Shown: piece by piece, positions 39,279-49,598 of the stretch | How the letters are laid out: each line of letters begins with the position of its first letter | Position numbering within the stretch: position 1 is the stretch's first letter | NCBI RefSeq assembly: GCF_018140925.1 | Contig: NZ_CP073315.1 | Coordinates: forward strand, 3,534,001 to 3,598,000 | Length of the DNA stretch: 64,000 nt | DNA from: Psychrobacillus sp. INOP01 | Lineage (GTDB): Bacteria; Bacillota; Bacilli; Bacillales_A; Planococcaceae | Direction of reading: 5' to 3' | Position numbers and translations under genes: made by a program | Notes under the pieces: generated by a model | What the model saw: only the letters and a program-made list of their open reading frames with translations | Told to the model about the DNA's origin: nothing | Database searches by the model: none

Positions 39279-41316
39279 TAGAAGTGATTTAGTTACTTCC
39301 TTAAAGGGAGTGGGAAGTGGGACAGCTAACGCTTTACAGGACCTAGGTATTATTACATTAGAGGATTTAGTCATGACATTTCCATATAGACATGAAGATT
39401 TCCGGCTGAAAAACTTAGCAGAAACGGCGCATAATGAACGTGTCACAGTAGAAGGAAGGGTCGAAAGTGAGCCTTCACTTCTTTTTTTAGGGAAGAACAA
39501 ATCCAGAATGCAGGTTCGAATACTTGCAGGACAGCATTTAATAAAAGCAGTATTTTTCAACCAAGGATATTTAAAAGACAAGATTATTCCTGGTTCTATC
39601 GTTACAGTATCAGGTAAATGGGATCGGGGCAGACAGGTCATTAATGTCTCCACCTTTTCAATTGGTCCAAAAACAGACTTACAAGATTTTGAACCAGTAT
39701 ATTCACTAAAAGGTTCGATCAATCAAAAAACATTCCGAAAATTTATGAGACAGGCCTTAAATCAAATAAAGGAATCCCTTGTAGATCCATTACCAGAGTC
39801 TATTAGACTACCATATCGTTTACCTGATATATCAGATGCTCTAGAAGGTATTCATTTTCCGCAAGACGCAGATCATTCCAAAGATGCTAGAAGACGTTTT
39901 GTTTATGAGGAGTTATTAGTATTTCAACTAAAAATGCAAGCTATTAAAAAGGTTCGAAAAGAACAAAACGTAGGGAATGGGATAGCCTTTCATAATGATT
40001 TAGTAAAAAAATTAATCGAAACATTACCCTATGAACTGACAAATGCTCAAAAAAGAGTTGTCAATGAAATATGCCGAGACTTACGTGAACCTCATCGTAT
40101 GAATCGCCTACTACAAGGAGATGTTGGTTCAGGAAAAACAATAGTTGCAGCTATTTGTTTATATGCTGTGATTACTGCAGGTTATCAAGGAGCACTAATG
40201 GCTCCTACAGAAATATTGGCTGAGCAGCATGCTAGCTCGCTTGATGAATGGCTAGCCCCTATAGGTGTCAGAATTGCATTGCTAACAGGTTCTACAAAAG
40301 CTAAAGCAAGAAGAGTGGTATTAGAAAATCTAGAAGCTGGGACTATAGATCTGTTGATAGGAACGCATGCACTAATTCAACCGGATGTTGCATTTAAAAA
40401 GCTTGGCCTTGTTATAACAGATGAGCAACATAGATTTGGTGTAGAGCAACGTAGAGTACTAAAAGAAAAAGGTGAAAATCCGGACGTGCTATTTATGACT
40501 GCCACTCCAATCCCTCGCACTTTAGCAATCACGGCTTTTGGTGAAATGGATGTTTCCATTATTGATGAAATGCCTGCTGGTCGTAAGAAAATTGAAACGC
40601 ATTGGATGAAACCTGAACAGCTACATAAATTGATAGCTCGATTAAAAAATGAACTGGCCACTGGAAGACAAGCCTATATAATTTGCCCTTTAATCGAGGA
40701 GTCTGAAAAGCTTGATGTGCAAAATGCGGTAGATGTGTATAACATGATGGCAGAGGAACTCAAGGGCAACTCCACAGTTGGTTTAATGCATGGTAGACTC
40801 CATTCAGATGAGAAAGAACAAGTAATGAGAGATTTCTCTGAAGGGAACATCCAAGTATTAGTTTCCACTACTGTTGTTGAGGTTGGTGTGAACGTTCCGA
40901 ATGCAACATTTATGATTATTTTCGATGCAGAACGTTTTGGTTTAGCTCAGCTACATCAATTACGTGGTCGAGTTGGTCGAGGAGAGCATCAATCGTATTG
41001 TATATTGCTAGCTGATCCGAAGTCAGAAGAAGGTAAAGAGCGAATGATTTCCATGACCGAGACAAATGATGGATTTATACTAGCTGAAAAAGATTTAGAG
41101 CTTCGAGGTCCTGGCGACTTTTTTGGAAAAAAACAAAGTGGACTTCCAGAATTTAAAGTAGCAGATCTTGTTCATGATTATCGGGCTTTGAATACTGCTA
41201 AGGTAGACGCTGAAAGGTTATTAGACTCTAAAGAATTTTGGAATTCGGAAGAACTTGCCGGACTTCGGGAAATGCTTACAAATTCAAAAGCTATGGATGG
41301 TGAACGAATTGATTAA
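39268..41316 (+). CDS. recG: ATP-dependent DNA helicase RecG
   Basis: Branch-migrating helicase that remodels stalled forks and Holliday junctions. It has 682 residues: wedge/OB domain (about 1-240), then helicase motifs L-L-Q-G-D-V-G-S-G-K-T (Walker A), I-T-D-E-Q-H-R-F-G (motif II, DEQH) and R-G-R-V-G-R-G (motif VI). The start GTG 39268 overlaps the sdaAA end by 11 bases, implying translational coupling. No strong ribosome-binding site is visible. A terminator follows. Confidence 0.95.
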   Translation: METSRSDLVTSLKGVGSGTANALQDLGIITLEDLVMTFPYRHEDFRLKNLAETAHNERVTVEGRVESEPSLLFLGKNKSRMQVRILAGQHLIKAVFFNQGYLKDKIIPGSIVTVSGKWDRGRQVINVSTFSIGPKTDLQDFEPVYSLKGSINQKTFRKFMRQALNQIKESLVDPLPESIRLPYRLPDISDALEGIHFPQDADHSKDARRRFVYEELLVFQLKMQAIKKVRKEQNVGNGIAFHNDLVKKLIETLPYELTNAQKRVVNEICRDLREPHRMNRLLQGDVGSGKTIVAAICLYAVITAGYQGALMAPTEILAEQHASSLDEWLAPIGVRIALLTGSTKAKARRVVLENLEAGTIDLLIGTHALIQPDVAFKKLGLVITDEQHRFGVEQRRVLKEKGENPDVLFMTATPIPRTLAITAFGEMDVSIIDEMPAGRKKIETHWMKPEQLHKLIARLKNELATGRQAYIICPLIEESEKLDVQNAVDVYNMMAEELKGNSTVGLMHGRLHSDEKEQVMRDFSEGNIQVLVSTTVVEVGVNVPNATFMIIFDAERFGLAQLHQLRGRVGRGEHQSYCILLADPKSEEGKERMISMTETNDGFILAEKDLELRGPGDFFGKKQSGLPEFKVADLVHDYRALNTAKVDAERLLDSKEFWNSEELAGLREMLTNSKAMDGERID

Positions 41317-41318
41317 AG

Positions 41319-41362
41319 AGAATGTAAGAATGATTTTGAATCAATTCTTGCATTCTTTTTTT
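41319..41362 (+). terminator. Rho-independent terminator after recG
   Basis: AGAATG (41319-41324) pairs with CATTCT (41351-41356), and AAGAAT with ATTCTT further in. T run to 41362. It shares bases with the -35 of the fapR promoter. Confidence 0.85.
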
Positions 41363-41376
41363 AATATTTATATACT
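41348..41376 (+). promoter_or_regulatory. Promoter of fapR-plsX-fabD-fabG
   Basis: TTGCAT (41348-41353), 17-base spacer, TATACT (41371-41376). The FapR operator begins 4 bases after the -10, covering the likely start site. Confidence 0.75.
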
Positions 41377-41380
41377 GATA

Positions 41381-41397
41381 TTAGTACCAAGTGCTAA
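41381..41397 (+). promoter_or_regulatory. FapR operator
   Basis: TTAGTACCAAGTGCTAA is a near-palindrome that fits the known FapR site TTAGTACCN-type 17-mer. Placed directly after the -10, it would block initiation when FapR is bound. Known mechanism: malonyl-CoA releases FapR, so the operon is autoregulated by fatty-acid precursor supply. Confidence 0.9.
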
Positions 41398-41412
41398 AAT
41401 GGTGGTGAAGAA

Positions 41413-41979
41413 ATGAAATACTCCAAAAAAGATAGGCAGAATCTACTTCTAGAGACACTAGAGAAAAATCCGTTTATTACAGATGAAAATTTAGCATCTA
41501 ATTTTCGTGTGAGTGTTCAAACTATTCGATTAGATAGAATGGAATTATCTATTCCAGAACTACGGGAGCGTATTAAATCAGTAGCTGCTCATAATTTTGA
41601 AGAAGAGGTCAAATCTCTTCCAATTGATGAAGTAATTGGAGAAATTATTGATATAGATCTTGATAAGCAAGCCATTTCAATATTGGATATTACAAAGGAT
41701 CATGTATTTGCTCGAAATGGTATAGCAAGGGGACACCATTTATTTGCCCAGGCTAATTCATTGGCTGTTGCAGTTATAAATGATGATCTAGCACTTACAC
41801 GGAAATCTAATATAACATTTGTCAAACCTGTAAAAGCGGGTGATCGTGTAATTGCAAAAGCGGTAGTAAAAAACAGTGATGCTGAAAAGAATAGTACGTT
41901 AATAGAAGTGACCAGCAAAGTTGAAAATGAGACGGTTTTCGTTGGTCAATTTAGCATGTACAGAGTAACGATGTCATAA
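41413..41979 (+). CDS. fapR: FapR, repressor of fatty acid and phospholipid synthesis
   Basis: Malonyl-CoA-responsive repressor. It has 188 residues: a DeoR-like helix-turn-helix (about 1-58, with [10 protein letters not shown]) and a hot-dog fold effector domain (about 80-188), where [18 protein letters not shown] forms the ligand pocket in homologues. Its own operator is 16 bases upstream of the start. First gene of the lipid operon. Confidence 0.96.
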   Translation: MKYSKKDRQNLLLETLEKNPFITDENLASNFRVSVQTIRLDRMELSIPELRERIKSVAAHNFEEEVKSLPIDEVIGEIIDIDLDKQAISILDITKDHVFARNGIARGHHLFAQANSLAVAVINDDLALTRKSNITFVKPVKAGDRVIAKAVVKNSDAEKNSTLIEVTSKVENETVFVGQFSMYRVTMS

Positions 41980-41994
41980 AAAAGGTGATTAAAA

Positions 41995-42990
41995 ATGAAA
42001 ATTTCAATAGATGCAATGGGCGGGGACAATGCTCCTTATGAAATTGTAAAAGGTGTTTATGAGGCGTTAGAAGCGTTCGCTGATATCGAAATTCAACTAT
42101 ACGGCGATGAGGAAAAGCTTGCTTCTTTAGTTAAGCAACATGAACGTTTAACCGTAATACATACAGATGAAGTAATTGAAGGAACGGATGAGCCCGTTCG
42201 TGCAATTAGAAGAAAGAAAAACTCCTCCTTGGTTAAAATGGCGGAATCAGTGAAAAATGGAAGTTCAGATGCATGTGTATCAGCGGGGAATACTGGTGCT
42301 TTAATGGCTGCAGGATTATTTATTGTTGGTCGTATCGATCAAGTAGATCGTCCTGCTCTAGCACCTACCCTACCTACACTTGATGGTAAAGGGTTTGTTA
42401 TGCTGGATTTAGGGGCAAATGCAGATGCTAAACCAGAGCATTTAGAGCAGTTTGCGGTTATGGGTAGCATATATGCAGAGAAAGTTCGAGGTATCTCGAA
42501 TCCTCGTGTTGGGCTATTGAACATTGGGACGGAAGATATTAAAGGAAACGAGCTAACCAAAGCGGCATTTACTTTGTTAAAAAACGCACCGATTAATTTT
42601 GTAGGCAATGTGGAATCCCGAGATTTACTTACTGGAGTAGCAGACGTTGTTGTAACAGATGGTTTTACTGGTAACATGGTACTTAAAACGATTGAAGGTA
42701 CAGCTTCGGGTATATTTACTTTGTTGAAGGAAGCTTTTAATACATCTGCTAAAACAAAAATTTCTGCACTATTAGTAAAAAATGAGCTTAAAGGATTAAA
42801 AAACACATTAGATTACTCCGAATACGGTGGTGCAGGATTATTCGGACTGAAGGCTCCTGTTATTAAAGCGCATGGGTCGTCGAACGGTCGTGCAATTTAT
42901 CATGCAATCAGACAAGCACGAACAATGGTGGAGCATAATGTTGCAGACATCATATCTACTACATTACGAAAGGAATCATCCAATGACTAA
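41995..42990 (+). CDS. plsX: Phosphate acyltransferase PlsX
   Basis: Makes acyl-phosphate from acyl-ACP for phospholipid synthesis. It has 331 residues. The N-terminal [12 protein letters not shown] and internal [10 protein letters not shown] are family signatures, as is [22 protein letters not shown] precedes the start. Its end overlaps the fabD start by 8 bases. Confidence 0.96.
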   Translation: MKISIDAMGGDNAPYEIVKGVYEALEAFADIEIQLYGDEEKLASLVKQHERLTVIHTDEVIEGTDEPVRAIRRKKNSSLVKMAESVKNGSSDACVSAGNTGALMAAGLFIVGRIDQVDRPALAPTLPTLDGKGFVMLDLGANADAKPEHLEQFAVMGSIYAEKVRGISNPRVGLLNIGTEDIKGNELTKAAFTLLKNAPINFVGNVESRDLLTGVADVVVTDGFTGNMVLKTIEGTASGIFTLLKEAFNTSAKTKISALLVKNELKGLKNTLDYSEYGGAGLFGLKAPVIKAHGSSNGRAIYHAIRQARTMVEHNVADIISTTLRKESSND

Positions 42991-43933
42991 AATTGCTTTT
43001 ATCTTTCCTGGACAAGGATCTCAATCAGTAGGGATGGGTCAACAATTAGTAGAAAATAATGCAGATTGCCGTACTTTTTATGAGCAGGCAAATGAGGTAT
43101 TAGGATTTTCTTTGAGTGATCTTATGTTGAATGGACCTGCTGAGGAACTTACTAAAACATATAATGCTCAGCCAGCATTGCTAACTACGAGTTCAATGGT
43201 TGCCCACAAACTAAAACAAGCTGGCATCATTCCGCATTTCACTGCTGGTCATAGTTTAGGTGAATATTCTGCCCTTGTTGCTTCAAATGTTTTAAGCTTT
43301 GAAGAGGCTGTTTTATTGGTCCATCAAAGAGGTTTGTATATGAACGAAGCAGTGCCTGCTGGAGAAGGGGCAATGGCTGCGATACTAGGATTGGGTAGAG
43401 ATGAATTGTCAGCTGTCACAGCTGCAGTTTCGGCAAATGGTGAGGTAGTCCAAATAGCTAACTTGAATTGTCCTGGACAAATTGTTATTTCTGGAACCGC
43501 TGCTGGAGTAGAAGAGGCTTCGAGTAAAGCAAAAGAAGCTGGTGCTAAAAGAGCAATTCCTCTAGTAGTTAGTGGACCATTTCACTCCGAATTAATGAGA
43601 CCTGCAGCGGAGCAATTAGATGCTGCTATTTCAGCGATAGAATTACAGCAAGCTTCTATACCTGTAATTTCAAATGTCACTGCTGAACCGGTTACAGATG
43701 CTAGCCATATTAAAAATTTACTTGTTGAACAATTGTACTCGCCTGTTCGCTGGGAGGAGTCAATTCAACAGATGATTGAGCAGGGAACGACTATTTTTGT
43801 GGAATGTGGTCCTGGAAAAGTTTTAAGTGGATTAGTGAAAAAAATCGATCGATCTGTAACCACCTATTGTGTGTATGATGAAGTGACGTTACAGCAAGTT
43901 ATTACAGAGTTAGGAGATGAGCAAATTGGGTAA
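42983..43933 (+). CDS. fabD: Malonyl-CoA:ACP transacylase
   Basis: Loads malonyl groups onto ACP for elongation. It has 316 residues. Active-site Ser in A-G-H-S-L-G-E-Y (about residue 92), a second catalytic His in G-P-F-H-S near 203, and the N-terminal F-P-G-Q-G-S-Q. The start chosen is ATG 42983 with AAAGGA upstream; the open frame reaches back to 42872 inside plsX but lacks support. Confidence 0.96.
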   Translation: MTKIAFIFPGQGSQSVGMGQQLVENNADCRTFYEQANEVLGFSLSDLMLNGPAEELTKTYNAQPALLTTSSMVAHKLKQAGIIPHFTAGHSLGEYSALVASNVLSFEEAVLLVHQRGLYMNEAVPAGEGAMAAILGLGRDELSAVTAAVSANGEVVQIANLNCPGQIVISGTAAGVEEASSKAKEAGAKRAIPLVVSGPFHSELMRPAAEQLDAAISAIELQQASIPVISNVTAEPVTDASHIKNLLVEQLYSPVRWEESIQQMIEQGTTIFVECGPGKVLSGLVKKIDRSVTTYCVYDEVTLQQVITELGDEQIG

Positions 43934-44672
43934 ATTAGATGGGAAATCTGCAATTGTAACCGGTGCTTCTCGAGGAATTGGAAAAGATATTGCTCTATAC
44001 CTAGCAAAAGAAGGAGCAAAGGTTGCAGTAAACTATAGTGGCAGTAAAGATAGAGCAGAAGCAGTTGTAGAAGAAATTAAGGCAACTGGTGGGGAGGCGT
44101 TTGCTATTCAAGCGAATGTTGACCAAGCCGATGATGTTCAAAATCTAATAAGCGCAACGATGGAACAATTCGGTTCCATTGATATTTTAGTAAATAATGC
44201 AGGTATTACTCGTGATAATCTTCTTATGCGTATGAAAGAGGCAGAGTGGGATGATGTACTTAATACGAATTTAAAAGGTGTCTTTCTTTGTACAAAAGCT
44301 GTGACAAGACAAATGATGAAACAACGTGCTGGAAGAATTATTAATATTACCTCCATTGTTGGTGTATCTGGTAATGCAGGTCAGGCCAATTATGTTGCTG
44401 CAAAAGCAGGAGTTATCGGTCTAACTAAATCATCGGCTAAAGAGTTGGCAAGTCGCAATATTACGGTGAACTCGGTTGCACCGGGATTTATAACAACAGA
44501 TATGACTGATGCCCTTCCAGAGGATATAAAATCCCAAATGCTTAGTCAGATTCCGCTCGCTAAGTTTGGAAATCCAGAGGATATTGCAAAGGCTGTTGCA
44601 TTTTTAGCCTCAGAAGACGCAAATTATATAACTGGTCAAACGATTCATGTAAATGGCGGAATGTACATGTAA
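43926..44672 (+). CDS. fabG: 3-oxoacyl-ACP reductase FabG
   Basis: NADPH-dependent short-chain dehydrogenase for the first reduction of fatty acid elongation. Cofactor motif T-G-A-S-R-G-I-G near residue 12, N-N-A-G near 88, and the Tyr-x3-Lys pair in N-Y-V-A-A-K. It is about 248 residues from the TTG at 43926, which is spaced 9 bases from TAGGAG; ATG 43917 in the same frame touches that site and is less likely. It overlaps the fabD end. A repeat copy and 190 bases separate it from acpP. Confidence 0.95.
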   Translation: MGKLDGKSAIVTGASRGIGKDIALYLAKEGAKVAVNYSGSKDRAEAVVEEIKATGGEAFAIQANVDQADDVQNLISATMEQFGSIDILVNNAGITRDNLLMRMKEAEWDDVLNTNLKGVFLCTKAVTRQMMKQRAGRIINITSIVGVSGNAGQANYVAAKAGVIGLTKSSAKELASRNITVNSVAPGFITTDMTDALPEDIKSQMLSQIPLAKFGNPEDIAKAVAFLASEDANYITGQTIHVNGGMYM

Positions 44673-44673
44673 G

Positions 44674-44785
44674 ACTCCGCGGTAGCACAGCTCACGGTTC
44701 CGTCCGCGGAAAGCGTCCGCATGTTTCTGCATCGCTGCGCTAGCTTTGAAACATGAAAATGAGTTGCAACGAAAATCAATAGTAG
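44674..44785 (-). repeat. Modular palindromic repeat, copy 3, between fabG and acpP
   Basis: Partial copy read in reverse: GACTCCGCGG, GGAAAGCGTCC, then a hairpin block CATGTTTCTGCATCGC to GAAACATG (44720-44757) that recurs inverted at 18688-18720, then AAAATCAATAGTAG. It separates acpP from the rest of the lipid operon. Confidence 0.65.
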
Positions 44786-44866
44786 TGGTTAACAGGATAT
44801 TAAATTGCAATAGCTCTTTCATTAGAAAGTAGTTTTTTGTATAATCATTGAGGGGAGGTGACTAAT

Positions 44867-45103
44867 GTGTCAACTGTTTTAGAACGCGTAACTAAAGTAA
44901 TCATTGATCGTCTAGGAGTAGATGAGAGCGAAGTAAAATTAGAAGCATCTTTTCGTGAAGATTTAGGTGCTGATTCTCTAGATGTGGTAGAATTAGTAAT
45001 GGAATTAGAAGATGAATTCGATATGGAAATTTCAGATGAAGATGCTGAACAAATTTCAACTGTAGGTAGTGCAGTTAAGTATATTGAAAGCAAACAAGGT
45101 TAA
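44867..45103 (+). CDS. acpP: Acyl carrier protein
   Basis: Carries acyl chains on a 4'-phosphopantetheine arm during fatty acid synthesis. It has 78 residues; the arm attaches at Ser37 in A-D-S-L-D-V. Acidic throughout, as usual. The start chosen is GTG 44867, 7 bases after AGGGGAGGTG; GTG 44858 lies inside that ribosome-binding site. Called acpA in B. subtilis. It is followed by a terminator. Confidence 0.96.
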   Translation: MSTVLERVTKVIIDRLGVDESEVKLEASFREDLGADSLDVVELVMELEDEFDMEISDEDAEQISTVGSAVKYIESKQG

Positions 45104-45149
45104 ATTTTATTTAGCAGTTCTAGATGGCTACATAAAATCTAATAGTAGC

Positions 45150-45203
45150 AGAGACGTTCTACTTATTCCATGCGAATAATACAGAACGTCTCTATTTCTT
45201 TTT
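45150..45203 (+). terminator. Rho-independent terminator after acpP
   Basis: AGAGACGTTCT (45150-45160) pairs with AGAACGTCTCT (45183-45193), followed by a T-rich run. Confidence 0.87.
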
Positions 45204-45268
45204 GCACATTAGTATAGAAACGGGTAAACTTAGAAGGACATTTGATAAGTGAGAAAGGCAGATAATTC

Positions 45269-46027
45269 ATGAAAGTAAATCATAAAAAAAATAGTACACG
45301 TAAGGCCATTTTTTCAGAAACTGTAAAAGAACAATTTGAGCAGTTTCAGGAGCATTTTCAGATTAGGTTTCATAATTCAACATTATTGTATCAAGCCTTT
45401 ACCCATTCATCTTATGTGAATGAGCATCGACGGAAATTTTTTACCGATAACGAACGTTTAGAGTTCCTTGGAGACGCAGTATTGGAATTGTCTGTTTCTC
45501 AATATTTATTTCAACAGTATACAGGTATGAGTGAAGGTGAGTTAACTAAACTTCGAGCAGCAATCGTTTGTGAGCCTTCACTTGTCTTATTTGCAAATGA
45601 GTTAAACTTCGGCAAATATGTATTGTTAGGAAAAGGTGAGGAACTGACGGGTGGTCGTGAAAGACCAGCGCTTCTAGCGGACGTTTTTGAAGCATTTATC
45701 GGTGCTTTATACTTAGATCAGGGATTAGAAACAGTTATAGAGTTTTTAGAAAAAGTTGTTTTCCCTAAAATTGAGCTCGGTGCTTTTTCGCATGTGATGG
45801 ATTATAAAAGTCAATTACAAGAAATTATTCAACAACAAAATAATGGTACTTTAAGCTATGAAATTGTAGAGGAAAAAGGTCCGGCTCATAATCGAACTTT
45901 TGTTTCTCGGGTTATTTTAAACACTAAAGAACTGGGTATTGGAAATGGTCGTTCAAAAAAAGAGGCAGAACAACAAGCCGCAAGACTTGCAATACTCGCA
46001 TTAAGGGATTCAGAACAGGAGGAATAA
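45269..46027 (+). CDS. rnc: Ribonuclease III
   Basis: Cleaves double-stranded RNA in rRNA maturation and mRNA turnover. It has 252 residues. The signature [13 protein letters not shown] (61-73) carries the metal-binding acidic residues; the second acidic pair is in D-V-F-E-A-F-I-G-A. The C-terminal double-stranded RNA-binding domain (about 175-248) has [10 protein letters not shown]. It precedes smc by 3 bases. Confidence 0.96.
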   Translation: MKVNHKKNSTRKAIFSETVKEQFEQFQEHFQIRFHNSTLLYQAFTHSSYVNEHRRKFFTDNERLEFLGDAVLELSVSQYLFQQYTGMSEGELTKLRAAIVCEPSLVLFANELNFGKYVLLGKGEELTGGRERPALLADVFEAFIGALYLDQGLETVIEFLEKVVFPKIELGAFSHVMDYKSQLQEIIQQQNNGTLSYEIVEEKGPAHNRTFVSRVILNTKELGIGNGRSKKEAEQQAARLAILALRDSEQEE

Positions 46028-46030
46028 TCA

Positions 46031-49000
46031 TTGTTCCTTAAAAGATTAGAAATTGTTGGATTTAAGTCATTTGCAGACCGTATAGGAATTGATTTTGTTC
46101 CTGGAGTAACTGCAGTAGTAGGGCCAAATGGTAGTGGAAAAAGTAATGTTACAGACGCAATTAGATGGGTGTTAGGTGAGCAATCTGCTAAATCCCTTCG
46201 AGGTGCAAAAATGGAAGATGTCATTTTTGCTGGAAGTGATTCTAGAAAAGCATTGAACTTTGCAGAAGTGACCTTGATATTAGATAACGCAGATCAGCGA
46301 GTTGCTCTTGATTTTGCGGAAATTAGTGTGACTAGAAGGGTGTTTCGTTCGGGAGACAGTGAATATCTGTTAAACAAACAAACATGTAGACTAAAGGATA
46401 TTACCGATTTATTTATGGATTCGGGACTTGGAAAAGAAGCTTTTTCTATTATTTCTCAAGGACGAGTCGATGAAATATTAAATAGTCGACCAGAAGATCG
46501 TCGTACAATTTTTGAGGAAACTGCAGGTGTCCTAAGGTATAAGCAACGTAAAAAGAAAGCTGAATTCAAGCTAATTGAAACAGATGATAACCTAAACCGT
46601 GTGCTAGATATATTGCATGAACTAGATGGTCGTATGGAGCCATTGCAAATCCAGTCTTCTTTGGCGTCCGATTATTTAATGATGTCGGCTGAACTTAAGG
46701 ATATTGAAATTGCGGTAATTGCCCATGATTTAAGACTATTTGTTCAAGAAAATATGGAGTTACAAAAAAAACTAGAAGAACTCCAGCAAATCAAACAGTC
46801 TTTGCTATTACAAATAGATGAATTGGAAAAAAATATTCAACAACATAGAAAAGTGATGTCTGATATCGATGAAAAGTTAGATACAGAGCAAAGCGAACTA
46901 GTTGAGTCAAGTTCTGAGCTAGAACGCTTAGAAGGCAGAAAACTGCTTTTGGCTGAAAAACAGCAAAATGCTAGTCAGCAAATATCGCAGCTAAAAAAAG
47001 CGCTAGAAGAAGAACTGCATAAAGTCCAAACACTTGAAGAGCAATTGAAAACTAATAGTATAGCCAAATCAGAAAAACTAGCTCAACTCAAAGAGCTTCG
47101 TGCCAAGAAAGTTCAAATTGATCATGTGTTAAGTAAATCGGCTTCCGAAATGGAAGAAGAAATTGAAGATTTGAAAAGTACGTATATCGATTTGTTAAAT
47201 GAAGAAGCGACGATGAAAAATGAAATGAAGCATATGGAGCAACAACTTCACTTTGAATTAGTTTCTTCTGAAAAAATGATTGCAGATTATCAGGAAATCA
47301 AAGTCGAATTAGAAAAACTAACAATCCACAAAAATGAACTAGATCCATTATTGGCAAATTGTCAAAAGGAGCTACAACAAAAACTTGCGGATTATAAAAA
47401 CAAACGAGAAGTTTCAGAACGCCTGGATGGCACATTCGAAGAACAACAAACAATGCTTCAAAAAGCCTATCAAATGAAACATCAAATGCAAGCAAGAAGA
47501 GATTCATTGGAAGAGTTAGAGTCTGAGTTTTCAGGGTTTTTCCAAGGAGTTAAAGAGGTTCTTATTGCGCGAGATAAAAAGGAACTAAAAGGAATTCACG
47601 GAGCAGTTGCCGAGCTAATTCAAATACCGGAATCGTATATGACTGCAATTGATACTGCTATTGGACCCCAATCTCAGCATATAATTACAGATAGTAGTCA
47701 GGATGCAAGAATTGCAATTGATTGGTTAAAAAAGAAAAGAGTGGGGCGAGCAACATTCCTGCCGCTGCAGGTTATGAAATCTCGTAAAGTAAACGAATTC
47801 ACACTAAATTCTATCAAGGATCATCCGTCTTTTGTAGATACGGCGGATAAACTTGTAAATTATTCAGATGGTTATCAAATTATTGTAGAAAATCTACTTG
47901 GTAATATTATTATTGCCAAAGATTTAAAAGGAGCCAATGAAATGGCTGCTCGACTGCAATATAAATTCCGTTTCGTTACTTTAGATGGTGATGTAGTGAA
48001 TGCGGGAGGTTCCTTAACAGGGGGTTCTGTTAAACAGCAATCTTCTTTATTTACTCGTAAAGCAGAGCTAGAGCAACTAAATGTTAAACTGGTGGAACTA
48101 GAAAAATCCGTTTTGGAAGCGGAAGTTTCTGTTTCAAAAAGAAAGCAAGAAGTACAAGAATTGAAAAAAGATCTTGAAGAAACTCGACTCTCTGGAGAAC
48201 AACTAAGAGAACTTGAGCACAAACTGCTCTCGGAATCTAGAGAATGTGCAGCAATAATTTCTAGATTGACGAGTCAGTTATTAGAATATGATGAAGAAAA
48301 AACAGAAAAGAATCATCTACATGAAGGCTTAGTTCGTAAAAAAGAACAAACTGCTTCCAGAAGCGTAGAAATTAACGAGTCATTGACTTCTATTCAGAAA
48401 ACAATTGACGAATTGCAGATGTTGAAACAACAATCCCTACAGGAGAAAGACAAATTCCAAAATGAATTAGGTGAATTACTATCTCTAATCGCAGTGGTCA
48501 ATGAACAAATTTCTCAACTAGAGAAAGAGAATGTTCTTTTGGATCAAACTAGCGTAACGAGTATACAAAAAGTAGCAACCTTACAGAAGGAAATTGCCTG
48601 GTATGAAAACGATGACCAGGGTGGAACATCTCCAGAAGAATTGATGAAACTAATAGATCAACATAAACTGAAAAAAGAACATTTGGTTGTCCAAATTCAA
48701 ACAGGTAAAACGAAGCGTACAGGACTTGCACAAACAATTTTACAAGCAGAAATTACATTAAAACAACTGCAACAACAAGCTAATATACAACTTACGGAAG
48801 AACGTACATTAGATATAAAACAAAGTAAAATAGAAGTAGAAATGAAAACGTTACAAAATCATTTAGAAGAAACATATGAAATGACATTAGAAGAAGCAGA
48901 GCGGGATTATCCATTTGAGATGGAAGAAAATCTAGCCCGTAAAAAGGTTAAATTATTGAAACGCTCTATCGAGGAATTAGGGCCAATAAATCTCAGTTCG

Positions 49001-49585
49001 ATACAGGAATATGAGCAAGTAAATGAACGCCACTCATTTTTGACGGAGCAAAGAGAAGATCTGTTATCTGCTCAAGAAACATTACATGAGGTTATCAAAG
49101 AAATGGATGAAGAGATGACAATTCGTTTCGAAACAACCTTTAATGAAATTCAACGTCATTTTAAAGTGGTGTTCCGAGAATTATTTGGTGGTGGTCAGGC
49201 AGATTTAGTGTTAACAGATCCTACTTCATTACTTGATACGGGTATTGATATATTGGCTCAACCACCAGGAAAGAAACTACAAAATCTTTCTTTATTATCT
49301 GGTGGGGAACGAGCACTTACGGCCATTGCGTTACTATTCTCTATTTTACGCACACGTCCAGTTCCATTTTGTATTTTGGATGAAGTGGAAGCAGCGCTGG
49401 ATGAGGCTAACGTAACTCGTTATAGTGACTATTTAAAGAAATTCAGTCATGATACGCAGTTTATCGTTATTACACATCGTAAGGGGACAATGGAGGGTGC
49501 AGACGTCCTGTATGGTATTACAATGCAGGAATCTGGTATATCTAAATTAGTTTCTGTTAAGTTAGAAGCGGAACTAGTAACTTAA
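46031..49585 (+). CDS. smc: Chromosome segregation protein SMC
   Basis: Large ATPase that loops and condenses the chromosome with ScpA and ScpB. It has 1184 residues. Walker A G-P-N-G-S-G-K-S-N near residue 32, two long coiled coils around a central hinge (about 510-665) and the C-terminal signature L-L-S-G-G-E-R-A-L-T with Walker B C-I-L-D-E-V-E. The start is TTG 46031 after AGGAGGAATAATCA; no ATG fits the conserved N-terminus. ftsY follows after 13 bases. Confidence 0.96.
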   Translation: MFLKRLEIVGFKSFADRIGIDFVPGVTAVVGPNGSGKSNVTDAIRWVLGEQSAKSLRGAKMEDVIFAGSDSRKALNFAEVTLILDNADQRVALDFAEISVTRRVFRSGDSEYLLNKQTCRLKDITDLFMDSGLGKEAFSIISQGRVDEILNSRPEDRRTIFEETAGVLRYKQRKKKAEFKLIETDDNLNRVLDILHELDGRMEPLQIQSSLASDYLMMSAELKDIEIAVIAHDLRLFVQENMELQKKLEELQQIKQSLLLQIDELEKNIQQHRKVMSDIDEKLDTEQSELVESSSELERLEGRKLLLAEKQQNASQQISQLKKALEEELHKVQTLEEQLKTNSIAKSEKLAQLKELRAKKVQIDHVLSKSASEMEEEIEDLKSTYIDLLNEEATMKNEMKHMEQQLHFELVSSEKMIADYQEIKVELEKLTIHKNELDPLLANCQKELQQKLADYKNKREVSERLDGTFEEQQTMLQKAYQMKHQMQARRDSLEELESEFSGFFQGVKEVLIARDKKELKGIHGAVAELIQIPESYMTAIDTAIGPQSQHIITDSSQDARIAIDWLKKKRVGRATFLPLQVMKSRKVNEFTLNSIKDHPSFVDTADKLVNYSDGYQIIVENLLGNIIIAKDLKGANEMAARLQYKFRFVTLDGDVVNAGGSLTGGSVKQQSSLFTRKAELEQLNVKLVELEKSVLEAEVSVSKRKQEVQELKKDLEETRLSGEQLRELEHKLLSESRECAAIISRLTSQLLEYDEEKTEKNHLHEGLVRKKEQTASRSVEINESLTSIQKTIDELQMLKQQSLQEKDKFQNELGELLSLIAVVNEQISQLEKENVLLDQTSVTSIQKVATLQKEIAWYENDDQGGTSPEELMKLIDQHKLKKEHLVVQIQTGKTKRTGLAQTILQAEITLKQLQQQANIQLTEERTLDIKQSKIEVEMKTLQNHLEETYEMTLEEAERDYPFEMEENLARKKVKLLKRSIEELGPINLSSIQEYEQVNERHSFLTEQREDLLSAQETLHEVIKEMDEEMTIRFETTFNEIQRHFKVVFRELFGGGQADLVLTDPTSLLDTGIDILAQPPGKKLQNLSLLSGGERALTAIALLFSILRTRPVPFCILDEVEAALDEANVTRYSDYLKKFSHDTQFIVITHRKGTMEGADVLYGITMQESGISKLVSVKLEAELVT

Positions 49586-49598
49586 AAGGAGTTTATAT

